Shown here piece by piece: positions 27,784 through 38,145 of a DNA stretch of 64,000 bases. The DNA is from Allobosea sp. (GTDB lineage: Bacteria > Pseudomonadota > Alphaproteobacteria > Rhizobiales > Kaistiaceae). The notes under the pieces were generated by a model. It worked only from the letters and a program-made list of their open reading frames with translations. It was not told where the DNA came from and made no database searches. Position 1 is the stretch's first letter. Every line of letters starts with the position of its first letter. The stretch is from NCBI GenBank assembly GCA_017307955.1, contig JAFKFV010000022.1:1-64000 (forward strand), in the 5' to 3' direction. A program made the position numbers and the translations under genes.

Positions 27784-28335
27784 ATGACGACCACCTGTTT
27801 CCGCGTTCCGGCTGTCCGGCTCGGCATGGCGGCGCTGCTGCTGCCGCTTCTCGCCGCCGGCGCAGCAGCGCTGACGAGCAGCCAGCAGCAGGCGCTGAAA
27901 TCCGCATGCCAGAGCGATTATCGCGCCAACTGCGCCAGCGTGCCGCCGGGCGGCAGCGAAGCGCTGCAATGCCTGCAGACGAATCTCTCGAAGCTGTCGG
28001 CCGCGTGCCAGCAGGCGGTGACAGCCGCTTCCGGCGGCGGCGCTGCGACCGCACCCGCCGCGACTGCGCCCGCTCCTGCCACGGCGCCGGCCGCCGCGAC
28101 GCCGGCTCCGGCGCCGGCGAAGCCCAAAGCGCAGGCGGCGACGCCCCCTCCCCCGATGCCGCCGCTCACGCCTCGGCAGGAGGCGATGATCGTCCGCCAA
28201 TATTGCGGGGCCGACTTCGCCCGCTATTGCAGCACGGTCCGGCTCGGCGCCGGCAATGGCGTCGCCTGCCTCAGGAAGAACGCGGCGCGTCTTTCCGGCG
28301 GCTGCAAGCAGGCGCTGGCCGCGGCGATGCGCTGA
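27784..28335 (+). CDS. Secreted Cys-rich protein with an internal duplication
   Basis: A 183-residue protein with a hydrophobic signal segment (LGMAALLLPLLAAGAAA). Two similar modules follow: one begins LTSSQQQALKSACQSDYRANC and the other LTPRQEAMIVRQYCGADFARYC. Each holds four cysteines in the order C, C, QCL/ACL, C, ending CQQAV or CKQAL. A linker of about 50 Ala/Pro residues separates them. The pattern resembles Cys-rich GLG1/FGFR-type repeats found in small rhizobial secreted proteins. GGAGGG precedes the ATG at 27784. Function unknown; periplasmic location and disulfide bonding are inferred. Confidence 0.78.
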   Translation: MTTTCFRVPAVRLGMAALLLPLLAAGAAALTSSQQQALKSACQSDYRANCASVPPGGSEALQCLQTNLSKLSAACQQAVTAASGGGAATAPAATAPAPATAPAAATPAPAPAKPKAQAATPPPPMPPLTPRQEAMIVRQYCGADFARYCSTVRLGAGNGVACLRKNAARLSGGCKQALAAAMR

Positions 28336-28339
28336 GACG

Positions 28340-28711
28340 ATGCCCATCGTCGGCCTCGACCATGTCCAGATCGCCATGCCGCGCGGCGCCGAAGCGCTCG
28401 CGCGGGAGTTCTATGGCGGCCTTCTCGGGCTTGCCGAAATCCCCAAGCCGGTGAATCTCGCCAAGCGCGGCGGCGTCTGGTTCGCCCTTGGCGACCGGCA
28501 ATTGCATCTCGGCGTGGAGGAGCCCTTCAACTCGGCGCGCAAGGCGCATCCCGCCTTCCGCGTCGACGATCTCGAATCGCTGCGGGGCCGGCTGCGCGCC
28601 GCCGGTCACCAGCCCGTCGAGGACGAGCCGCTTCCTGGCTACCGACGCTTCTACCTCGCCGACCCCTTCGGCAATCGGCTCGAATTCCTCGAGCCGCTAC
28701 ATCCCGGCTGA
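28340..28711 (+). CDS. VOC family (glyoxalase/bleomycin-resistance fold) protein
   Basis: A 123-residue protein of the vicinal-oxygen-chelate fold. GLDHVQIAMPRGAEALAREFYGGLLGL supplies the first metal-ligand histidine and the conserved FY-x-x-LLGL helix. FALGDRQLHLGVEEPF and the terminal FYLADPFGNRLEFLEP complete the module. Single-domain members act as dimers on small electrophiles or as dioxygenases; the substrate is not evident. It starts four bases after the stop of the Cys-rich gene, so both are likely on one mRNA. Confidence 0.88.
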   Translation: MPIVGLDHVQIAMPRGAEALAREFYGGLLGLAEIPKPVNLAKRGGVWFALGDRQLHLGVEEPFNSARKAHPAFRVDDLESLRGRLRAAGHQPVEDEPLPGYRRFYLADPFGNRLEFLEPLHPG

Positions 28712-28739
28712 GCGCGCGCCGAGCGCGTTGGGGCGTTCG

Positions 28740-29300
28740 TCAGCGCGGCCGGTAGATCATGGCGACAGCGCCCCCTGGAAAGGCGCGGGTGCTCAGAAGC
28801 TCGAGGCGCAGCGGCGTGCCGAGATCCGAGAACAGCGGGTGGCCATCTCCCAGCGCCACCGGATGGACCAGCAGGACGAGCCGGTCGACAAGCCCCGCGG
28901 CGACGAGCGCGCGCGCAAGATGCACGCCGCCATGAGCAAGGAGCGGGCGGCCGTCGCCCGCCTTCAGCCGCGCGATCTCACGGGCAAGATCGCCGCGGAC
29001 CACGAAAGGATGCGCCCAGCTCCCGTCTTCCGCATGCGAAGATGGCGGTGTGCTGCGCGAAAACACGACTTTCGGAATGTCGTTCATCGGCGCCGCGAAG
29101 GGGCCGGGAGCGGCCGGCCAATAGGCCGCCATCTGCTGGAAGCTGCGGCTGCCCATGATGTGCAGGCTGGCATCGGCAATCGTTTCGACGACGAAGGCCT
29201 TGGCCTCCTGATCGTCGCCGAACATCCAGGCATTGCGCCCTTCGTGATCGCTGACGAACCCGTCAAGCGACATGGACATCTTGAGGATCAGATCCTTCAC
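28740..29300 (-). CDS. RibD C-terminal/DHFR-like reductase
   Basis: A 186-residue NADPH-dependent reductase-like protein. It begins KDLILKMSMSLDGFVSDHEG, with the family's S-x-DG motif, and has SLHIMGSRSFQQMAAYWP plus a late AHGGVHLARALVAAGLVDRL cofactor loop, as in YyaP/YwjB-type proteins. I use GTG at 29300, which has GGAGG five bases upstream. The substrate is unknown; true folate reductase activity is unlikely at this divergence. It is convergent with the VOC gene. Confidence 0.85.
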   Translation of the reverse strand: MKDLILKMSMSLDGFVSDHEGRNAWMFGDDQEAKAFVVETIADASLHIMGSRSFQQMAAYWPAAPGPFAAPMNDIPKVVFSRSTPPSSHAEDGSWAHPFVVRGDLAREIARLKAGDGRPLLAHGGVHLARALVAAGLVDRLVLLVHPVALGDGHPLFSDLGTPLRLELLSTRAFPGGAVAMIYRPR

Positions 29301-29389
29301 CGCGGCCTCCACGACTGACTGCTTCCGAGGACGCGCGAAGCCGGGCGGTTCCGACACCCGCCTGAAATCCCGATGGCGACCCGCGATTG

Positions 29390-29424
29390 TTGCAATCGTC
29401 CGCATCCGGACTATATTGTCCGGA
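29390..29424 (+). promoter_or_regulatory. Promoter and operator of the res-xre toxin-antitoxin pair
   Basis: TTGCAA (29390-29395) and TATATT (29412-29417) are spaced by 16 bases, a strong sigma70-type promoter. The inverted repeat TCCGGAC/GTCCGGA (29405-29411 and 29418-29424) is centred on the -10 box. A bound antitoxin dimer or complex would therefore block polymerase. The antitoxin ATG follows at 29443. Confidence 0.7.
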
Positions 29425-29442
29425 AATGGACACGATGACGAC

Positions 29443-29961
29443 ATGATCACGCACGAATCCCTGGCCGTGACGGTTGCCCCGGCGCCTCCCGGCGGCCCGT
29501 TCTCCGCAGCCGATCGCCGCCGCCTCAGCGGGCCCGGACTCCGGGCCTTCGCGGCCATCGCCGATCAGTGGGGCCTCGGCGAGACGGAGCGCATGCGGAT
29601 GCTCGGGCTTCCCGGCCGCTCGACCTATTTCGGCTGGCTCGCCAAGGCCCGCGCCGGCATGGCGCTGACGCTGCCGCTCGATACGCTGCTGCGCATCTCG
29701 GCGGTGCTCGGCATCCACAAGGCGATGCGCATTCTTTTCACCGACGACCGGACGGCGCTCGACTGGCTGCGCAGCCCCAATGACGGCCCGCTCTTCGGCG
29801 GCCAGCCGCCGCTCGCCCTCGCCGCCAACGGCACGCAGGATGGATTGCTGCTGTTGCGCCGCCATCTCGACGCCTGGCGCGGCGGGCTGTTCGCGGCGCC
29901 GCTGCCGGCGCTCGACGACGTGGCCGCCCCGATCGGCGACGACGACATCGTCTGGGCCTGA
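29443..29961 (+). CDS. Xre/MbcA/ParS-type antitoxin (DUF2384)
   Basis: A 172-residue antitoxin. The N-terminal half forms a helix-turn-helix-like region with LRAFAAIADQWGLGETERMRML and GRSTYFGWLAKA. The C-terminal DUF2384 toxin-binding part reads IHKAMRILFTDDRTALDWL and then DGLLLLRRHLDAWRGGLF. It is followed three bases later by a RES-domain toxin and preceded by an operator over its own promoter, the standard res-xre arrangement. It would neutralise the toxin and repress the operon. Confidence 0.9.
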   Translation: MITHESLAVTVAPAPPGGPFSAADRRRLSGPGLRAFAAIADQWGLGETERMRMLGLPGRSTYFGWLAKARAGMALTLPLDTLLRISAVLGIHKAMRILFTDDRTALDWLRSPNDGPLFGGQPPLALAANGTQDGLLLLRRHLDAWRGGLFAAPLPALDDVAAPIGDDDIVWA

Positions 29962-29964
29962 GCG

Positions 29965-30633
29965 ATGACGGCCGATGAGCGCGTCGTGATCGACGGTCCG
30001 ACGCATCGCCTGATCCCGTCGCGCTTTCCGCCGATCGGCGCATTCGACGACGTCGCCTCGCCGGGCGACCTCGCGGCGGTGATGGAACTCGAAGGCTGGA
30101 CCAATGACCGCCTCGTCGCCGAGCGGCTGAAGCGGCTGCCCGAGAGCGAGTGGGTCTATGGCCGCGCGAATGCCAGCGTCGTCATGGCGTCGTTCCTGCA
30201 CACGCCGCCGACGGGGCTGCGCTTCTCGTCCGGCGCGCTCGGCGCGTGGTATGGCGCGATGCGCATCGAGACGGCGGTCGCCGAAGTCGGCCATCACCTT
30301 CGCCGCGAGCTGGTCGCGAGCCGGATGGACCGCTTCACCGCCACCTACCGCGCCTATGGCGCCCGGCTTGCCGGGCTCTATCTCGACATCCGCGATGTCA
30401 CCAGCGCGCCAGCGGGGCTCTATTCGTCATCGGACTACGGCGCCGCACAGGCCTTCGGTGAGGCCGCGCGTGCCCGCGGCGAGGACGGCCTCTTCTATGC
30501 CAGCCTCCGCCATCGCGGCGGCGAGAATATCTGCGCCTACCGCCCGTCGAAGATTCTCGACGTGACCCAGGCCGGCCATATCGAGCTGACGATCCGCCGC
30601 GACGGCCCGATCATCGCCCGCCGGCTGGCGTGA
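29965..30633 (+). CDS. RES-domain toxin (NAD+-depleting family)
   Basis: A 222-residue toxin of the RES family, whose characterised members degrade NAD+ and arrest growth. RES landmarks are HRLIPSRFPP near the N-terminus, RFSSGALGAWYGAMRIETAVAEVGHH (Arg86 and Glu102 in the catalytic region, about residues 86-111), LYSSSDYGAAQAFG (Ser/Tyr loop) and GENICAYRPSKI. All the expected polar residues appear intact, so it is probably active. It is coupled to the upstream antitoxin and convergent with the agl operon 16 bases away. Confidence 0.9.
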   Translation: MTADERVVIDGPTHRLIPSRFPPIGAFDDVASPGDLAAVMELEGWTNDRLVAERLKRLPESEWVYGRANASVVMASFLHTPPTGLRFSSGALGAWYGAMRIETAVAEVGHHLRRELVASRMDRFTATYRAYGARLAGLYLDIRDVTSAPAGLYSSSDYGAAQAFGEAARARGEDGLFYASLRHRGGENICAYRPSKILDVTQAGHIELTIRRDGPIIARRLA

Positions 30634-30649
30634 CGTTGTTGCGGCAAGC

Positions 30650-31741
<1,092 letters not shown>

Positions 31742-31763
31742 GTTCGTTTCCTTCCCCGCCTCG

Positions 31764-33431
<1,668 letters not shown>

Positions 33432-33433
33432 GA

Positions 33434-34264
33434 TCAGCCCTTCACGCCGCCGGCCGTCAGGCCCGAAATGATCTTGCGCTGGAAGATGAGCACCAGCACG
33501 ACGAGCGGCACCGTCACGATCACCGAGGCAGCCATGATGTTGCCCCAGGGGATTTCATACTGAGTGGCGCCCGAGAGCAGCGCGATGGCGACCGGCACCG
33601 TGCGCGTCGCGTTCGACGAGGTGAAGGTCAGCGCGAACAGGAACTCGTTCCAGGCGGCGATGAAGGCGAGCAGGCCCGTCGTCACCAGCGCGGGCCACAT
33701 CAGCGGCATGAAGACCTTGGTCACGATCACCCAGGGCGATGCGCCGTCGACGATCGCCGCTTCCTCGATCTCGATCGGCAGGTCGCGCATGAAGGTCGTC
33801 AGGATCCACACGGTGAAGGGCAGCGTGAAGATCATGTAGGCGAAGATCAGCGCGAACGGCGTGTTGAAGATGCCGAAGAAGCGGATCAGCTCGAAGAGAC
33901 CGGCGAGCACCGCGATCTGCGGAAACATCGACACCGCCAGGATCATGAGCAGCAGCGTCGAGCGGCCGCGGAAGCGCACCCTCGAGAGGGCGAAGGACGC
34001 CGTCACCGCGAGGAGCAGCGAGATCGCCACCACTACCGTCGCGATCAGGAGCGAGTTGGCGAGGTTGCGCGGGAAGCTGCCTGTCGTCAGCACCTGCGTA
34101 TAGTTCTGCAGCGAGAAGCTGGTCGGCCAGTAGTTGATCTCGAACAGCGCCGTTCCCGATTTGAACGAGGTCAGGATCGCGTAATAGAACGGGAACACCG
34201 AGATGACGACGATGAACACCACGAGCAGGTAGAACGCGGTGCGCTTGACGAGATGCCAGAGCAT
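33434..34264 (-). CDS. aglG: Alpha-glucoside ABC transporter permease (AglG/MalG type)
   Basis: A 276-residue CUT1 permease with six helices. The first is FYLLVVFIVVISVFPFYYAILTSF. The EAA loop is IEIEEAAIVDGASPWVIVTKVFMPLMWP, and the last helix ends with a VLIFQRKIISGLTAGGVKG tail typical of MalG-like subunits. The ATG shares one base with the aglF stop (TGATG), so both permeases are made in equal amounts. It heterodimerises with AglF and contacts AglK. Confidence 0.93.
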   Translation of the reverse strand: MLWHLVKRTAFYLLVVFIVVISVFPFYYAILTSFKSGTALFEINYWPTSFSLQNYTQVLTTGSFPRNLANSLLIATVVVAISLLLAVTASFALSRVRFRGRSTLLLMILAVSMFPQIAVLAGLFELIRFFGIFNTPFALIFAYMIFTLPFTVWILTTFMRDLPIEIEEAAIVDGASPWVIVTKVFMPLMWPALVTTGLLAFIAAWNEFLFALTFTSSNATRTVPVAIALLSGATQYEIPWGNIMAASVIVTVPLVVLVLIFQRKIISGLTAGGVKG

Positions 34265-35232
34265 CAGCGGCCTCCCTCGAAATTCACCTTGCCGACGATG
34301 ATATAGACGATCGTGATGAGCGTCAGGATCAGGAACAGCATCGTCGATGCCGCCGAGCCATAGGCGAACTTGTCGAAGTCGAACAGGTTCTCGCGGGCGA
34401 AGACCGACATCGTCTTGGTCTGCGCGTTGTTCGCAGTCAGCACATAGATGAGGTCGAAGATGCGCAGCGCGTCGAGCATGCGGAAGATCACCGCAACCAT
34501 GAGCGCCGGGCGCACCAGCGGCAGCGTCACTTTCCAGAACACCTTGACCGGGTGCACGCCGTCGATCTTCGCCGCCTCATAGATGTCGCCGGGGATCATC
34601 TGCAGGCCGGCCAGGATCAGCAGCGCCATGAAGGGCGTCGTCTTCCAGATATCGACGATCAGCACGGCGATCATCGCGGTATCCGGATTGGCGGTCCAGG
34701 CGATCTTCTGCGAGATGAGGCCGAGATTGAGCAGGATGTCGTTGATGATGCCGAACTGGTCGTTCAGCATCCAGGCCCACATCTTGGCGGAAACGATGGT
34801 GGGGATCGCCCAAGGCACGAGGATCGCGGCGCGCACGAAGCCGCGGCCGCGGAATTCCGCGTTCAGCACCAGCGCGACGACCATGCCGAAAATGGTCTCG
34901 AGCGTCACCGACACGATGGTGAAGCGGACCGTGTTCCAGACCGAGCCCCACCAGAGCGGGTCGACCAGCAGGCCGTCATAGAGGACGCGGCCGCTCTTCA
35001 GGGTCGTCATCGAGAAGTAGTTTTCGAAGCCGACCCATTGCGCGGCGTCGAGATTGGTCAGCGAGGCATTGGTGAAGGAGAAATAGATGCTTCGCAGAAG
35101 CGGCCAGCCGGCCACCAAAGCGAGCACGATCAGCATGGGCGCCAGGAAGAGCCAGGCGGAGCGGATGCGCTGGCGGAAGAGATCCGATCCGGCGCTCACC
35201 TCGTCGCTGTCGGCTGATTGCGCTACGGCCAT
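34264..35232 (-). CDS. aglF: Alpha-glucoside ABC transporter permease (AglF/MalF type)
   Basis: A 322-residue CUT1 permease. The first helix (AWLFLAPMLIVLALVAGWPLL) follows a cytoplasmic tail of about 25 residues. A periplasmic loop comes next, then helices with the EAA loop IYEAAKIDGVHPVKVFWKVTLP. The end (LILTLITIVYIIVGKVNFE) matches MalF/UgpA-like subunits. It lies 167 bases downstream of aglE, with a long palindrome in the gap that could separate expression of binding protein and channel. Confidence 0.92.
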   Translation of the reverse strand: MAVAQSADSDEVSAGSDLFRQRIRSAWLFLAPMLIVLALVAGWPLLRSIYFSFTNASLTNLDAAQWVGFENYFSMTTLKSGRVLYDGLLVDPLWWGSVWNTVRFTIVSVTLETIFGMVVALVLNAEFRGRGFVRAAILVPWAIPTIVSAKMWAWMLNDQFGIINDILLNLGLISQKIAWTANPDTAMIAVLIVDIWKTTPFMALLILAGLQMIPGDIYEAAKIDGVHPVKVFWKVTLPLVRPALMVAVIFRMLDALRIFDLIYVLTANNAQTKTMSVFARENLFDFDKFAYGSAASTMLFLILTLITIVYIIVGKVNFEGGR

Positions 35233-35342
35233 TGCTGCTGGTCCCCCCTCACGCCCGCTTCGCGCCGGCTCGGCGCCTCTTGGGAACGATCGATCGCGCT
35301 TCGTTCAACGCTAGCCGAGCGCGCCGGTTTTTCAATCGGGTT

Positions 35343-35370
35343 TCGCCTCCCGCCCGCGGGCGGGAGGCGA
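35343..35370. repeat. 28-bp perfect palindrome between aglE and aglF
   Basis: TCGCCTCCCGCCCG (35343-35356) is followed directly by its exact complement to 35370. As RNA it would form a very stable stem right behind the aglE stop codon. No U-run follows, so mRNA protection or partial attenuation is more likely than termination. Confidence 0.7.
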
Positions 35371-35399
35371 TGCTTGACGGATCGCCTGTCAGCCGGTGC

Positions 35400-36665
35400 T
35401 TACCAGGACGAGCCCTTGAGCTTCGTCAGCTGGGCCTCGAGCAGCTCGAGGTTCTCGGCGGCGCTGCCATTGCCCGAGAGGGTGTTGTGAACGGCCGTCC
35501 AGAAGTTGGACGAGACCTCGTTGTACTTCACCTTGGTCGGCGCCGACGGACGCGGCACGGCATTCAGGAAGACTTCCTTCCAGCGCGGGATGATCGGCAC
35601 TTCCTTGGCGATGTCGGCGTCGTCATAGAGATCGACGATCGTCGGCAGGTTGGAAGCCTCGATGGCCTGCTTCTTCTGCATTTCCTTCGAAGTCAGGAAC
35701 TTGACCAGATCGATGGCCTCGGCCTGGTTCTTCGAATATTTGGAAACGGCGAGGTTCCAACCGCCGAGCGTGGCCGCCGAGGTGGCGCCTTCGGCCGAGC
35801 CGGCCGGCAGCGGAGCCACGTCGAACTTGCCCTTCACGGCCGAGTCGGCGCCGTTACCGAGCGAATAGGCATAGGGCCAGTTGCGCATGAAGACGGCATT
35901 GCCGGTCTGCCAGACGCCGCGGGCCTCTTCTTCCTGGTAGGCGAGCACGCCGGGCGGCGAGATCGTGTTGACCCAGGACTTGGCCATCTCGAGGGCCTCG
36001 GCGGCCTTCGGGTTGTTGATCGAGATTTCGCCGTCGGCCTCGACGATCTGGCCGCCGCCGTTCGACTTCACCCATTCGAGCGCGTTGCAGGTCAGGCCTT
36101 CATAGGCATTGCCCTGCCAGACGAAGCCCCAGATGTCCTTCGAGCCGGCTTCGCGCTCCTTGTCCTGGATCTCCTTCGCCGTGGCGGCGAGTTCGGCCCA
36201 GGTCTTCGGCGGCGTCTTGCCGTATTTCTCGAGCAGGTCCTTGCGATAGTAGAGGGCCGGCGCATCGGTGAAGAGCGGCATGGCGACGAGCTTGCCGTTC
36301 ACCGTCTGCGATTCGACAATCGACGGGAAATGCTGGCCGATGACGTCCTTGGTCGCTTCCGTCAGGTCGACGAGCTGGTCGGCGAGCTGCGGCGCCCAGA
36401 TGACGTCCGTCTGGTAGACGTCGATGTCGGAATTGCCGGCGGCGAGCCAGAGCTTGTACTGGCCGAACTGGTCCGTCGTCGACGAGGGCATCGGGACGAT
36501 GGTGACCTTGTTGCCGCTCTGCTTCTCGTAGAGATCGAGCTTTTCACGCAGCACGGCGAGGCCGTTGCCGGTGTCGCCCGAGACGATCGACAGATTGGCC
36601 GCATTGGCTGCGCTGGCGATGATCATCGCCGACGCGAAGCCCAGAAGCGCGGTCCGCATGTTCAT
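35400..36665 (-). CDS. aglE: Alpha-glucoside ABC transporter binding protein
   Basis: A 421-residue periplasmic sugar-binding protein of the MalE-like cluster B. The signal peptide (MRTALLGFASAMIIASAANA) is followed by NLSIVSGDTGNGLAVLREKL. Trp- and Asp-rich ligand segments such as DVYQTDVIWAPQLADQLVDL and FVWQGNAYEGLTCNALEW fit carbohydrate binding. GGGAGG sits seven bases before ATG 36665; ATG 36659 is an alternative. It is first in aglEFGAK, downstream of a TTGACA promoter with an AglR-like operator. Confidence 0.92.
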   Translation of the reverse strand: MNMRTALLGFASAMIIASAANAANLSIVSGDTGNGLAVLREKLDLYEKQSGNKVTIVPMPSSTTDQFGQYKLWLAAGNSDIDVYQTDVIWAPQLADQLVDLTEATKDVIGQHFPSIVESQTVNGKLVAMPLFTDAPALYYRKDLLEKYGKTPPKTWAELAATAKEIQDKEREAGSKDIWGFVWQGNAYEGLTCNALEWVKSNGGGQIVEADGEISINNPKAAEALEMAKSWVNTISPPGVLAYQEEEARGVWQTGNAVFMRNWPYAYSLGNGADSAVKGKFDVAPLPAGSAEGATSAATLGGWNLAVSKYSKNQAEAIDLVKFLTSKEMQKKQAIEASNLPTIVDLYDDADIAKEVPIIPRWKEVFLNAVPRPSAPTKVKYNEVSSNFWTAVHNTLSGNGSAAENLELLEAQLTKLKGSSW

Positions 36666-36794
36666 GTGAGAACCTCCCTGTGGAACTGGTCGAGACCCCT
36701 GGGGCGAGCATGCGCAACGCCCGTCCAGCCGAACGGATCACGACGCGTCCCCTCCCCAAAAAACGCTCGTTGAGAACCTGTCTGCAACAGAGCC

Positions 36795-36842
36795 TCAAAG
36801 CGCTTTGAAGCGAGTTTCAGCAGTTGGCGCGCCAGCTGTCAA
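36795..36842 (-). promoter_or_regulatory. aglE promoter with LacI-type operator
   Basis: On the minus strand TTGACA (36842-36837) is followed after 17 bases by TGAAAC (36819-36814). The perfect palindrome TCAAAGCGCTTTGA (36795-36808) starts five bases after the -10 and so covers the transcription start. LacI/GalR proteins favour exactly such central-CG palindromes. The neighbouring aglR encodes the likely repressor. The remainder of the 393-base divergent gap is AT-richer and holds no supported gene. Confidence 0.65.
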
Positions 36843-37004
36843 GCGGTCGCACAACCGAAAAGGCGTGCAGCGCAGCAAGGATCGATCGTGATTTCGTATG
36901 ATAAATCAGCGCATTCCGCTGAATCTTCTTATGAATCCGCTACCGTCCGATCATTTTGCATCGCAACAGGCCTGCCCTTCGATCAGCATCGCTCAGGATC
37001 GATC

Positions 37005-37033
37005 TTGAAAGCGGATTTGAAAGCGCTTTGAAT
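37005..37033 (+). promoter_or_regulatory. Second AglR-type operator before aglR
   Basis: TTGAAAGCG occurs at 37005-37013 and again at 37017-37025; the second copy is part of the palindrome AAAGCGCTTT (37020-37029). It shares the AAAGCGCTTT core with the aglE operator, and lies 26 bases before the aglR ATG. It fits negative autoregulation. Confidence 0.6.
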
Positions 37034-37058
37034 AGCGTCCTGAGGGAGGACGGGCTCG

Positions 37059-38081
37059 ATGCGGCTCAAGGAACTCGCCCTGCATCTCGGTCTGTCGCAG
37101 ACGACCGTGAGCCGGGCGCTGAACGGCTATCCGGAAGTGAACGAGGAGACGCGGCGGCGGGTGCTCGACGCGGCGCGCCGTCACGGCTACCAGCCGAACG
37201 CCAATGCCCGCCGCCTCGCCACCGGCCGGGCGGGCGCGATCGGCATCGTGCTGCCCACCGACCGCAACATGCTGCTCGACCCGCATTACATGGAATTCCA
37301 GGCCGGGCTCGGCGAAACGCTGCTCGCCGACGAGATCGACATCGTGCTGTCGCCGACGCGCGGCAGCGACGAGATGGCGACCTATCAGCGGATGGCCGTC
37401 GGTTCGCGTGTCGACGGTGTCGTGCTGTCGAGCCCGCTCATCGCCGACGACCGTGTCCGCGTGCTGACGGAACTCGGCCTGCCCTTCGTCCTGCATGGCC
37501 GCACCGAATCGCCGGTGCCGCATGCCTGGATCGACATCGACAACGAGGGCGCGTTCCGCCACGCCACCAAGCACCTGATCGATCTCGGCCATCGCCGCAT
37601 CGGCCTCGTGAACGGCGAGACGCGCTTCACCTTCGCCCGCGATCGTGAGGCCGGCTTCCGTTCGGCGCTCGCGGCGCGCGGCATCGCCGTCGACGAGCGC
37701 TTCGTCGCCTCGGGCGTGATGAGCGACGAGATCGGCTACCGCATCACGGAGCGCTTCCTCGCCGAGACGCCGCGGCCGACGGCGCTGCTGGTCTCGTCCA
37801 TGATGATGTCGCTCGGCGCCTTCCGCGCCATCCGCGCCGCGGGGCTGGAGCTCGGCCGCGACGTCTCGATGATCGCGCATGACGACGTTTTTCCGTTCCT
37901 GAACCCCGACGTCATGGTGCCGACCATGTCGACGACGCGCTCCTCGATCCGTGCCGCCGGCAAGCGGGTGGGCGAATTGTTGAAGGAACTGGTCGAGGGC
38001 CGCGCCGCCGAGACGATCCACGAACTCTGGCCCGTCGAGCTCGTGGTGCGCGCCTCGACGGGGCCGGCGCCGGACGACTGA
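37059..38081 (+). CDS. aglR: LacI family regulator of the alpha-glucoside operon
   Basis: A 340-residue repressor. The LacI helix-turn-helix fills residues 1-50 (LKELALHLGLSQTTVSRALNG, then RVLDAARRHGYQPNANAR). The periplasmic-binding-protein-like domain runs to the end, with GRAGAIGIVLPTDRN, HLIDLGHRRIGLVNGE and MIAHDDVFPFLNP as typical segments. It is divergent from aglE and has matching palindromes before both genes, so it probably represses both and is released by an alpha-glucoside or glucose. AGGGAGG precedes the start. Confidence 0.93.
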   Translation: MRLKELALHLGLSQTTVSRALNGYPEVNEETRRRVLDAARRHGYQPNANARRLATGRAGAIGIVLPTDRNMLLDPHYMEFQAGLGETLLADEIDIVLSPTRGSDEMATYQRMAVGSRVDGVVLSSPLIADDRVRVLTELGLPFVLHGRTESPVPHAWIDIDNEGAFRHATKHLIDLGHRRIGLVNGETRFTFARDREAGFRSALAARGIAVDERFVASGVMSDEIGYRITERFLAETPRPTALLVSSMMMSLGAFRAIRAAGLELGRDVSMIAHDDVFPFLNPDVMVPTMSTTRSSIRAAGKRVGELLKELVEGRAAETIHELWPVELVVRASTGPAPDD

Positions 38082-38145
38082 GCGTCCGCTTGACAGGCGG
38101 CGGCGAACATCGAACAACGCTGCGGTCATCAGCCGGATCAACGCC

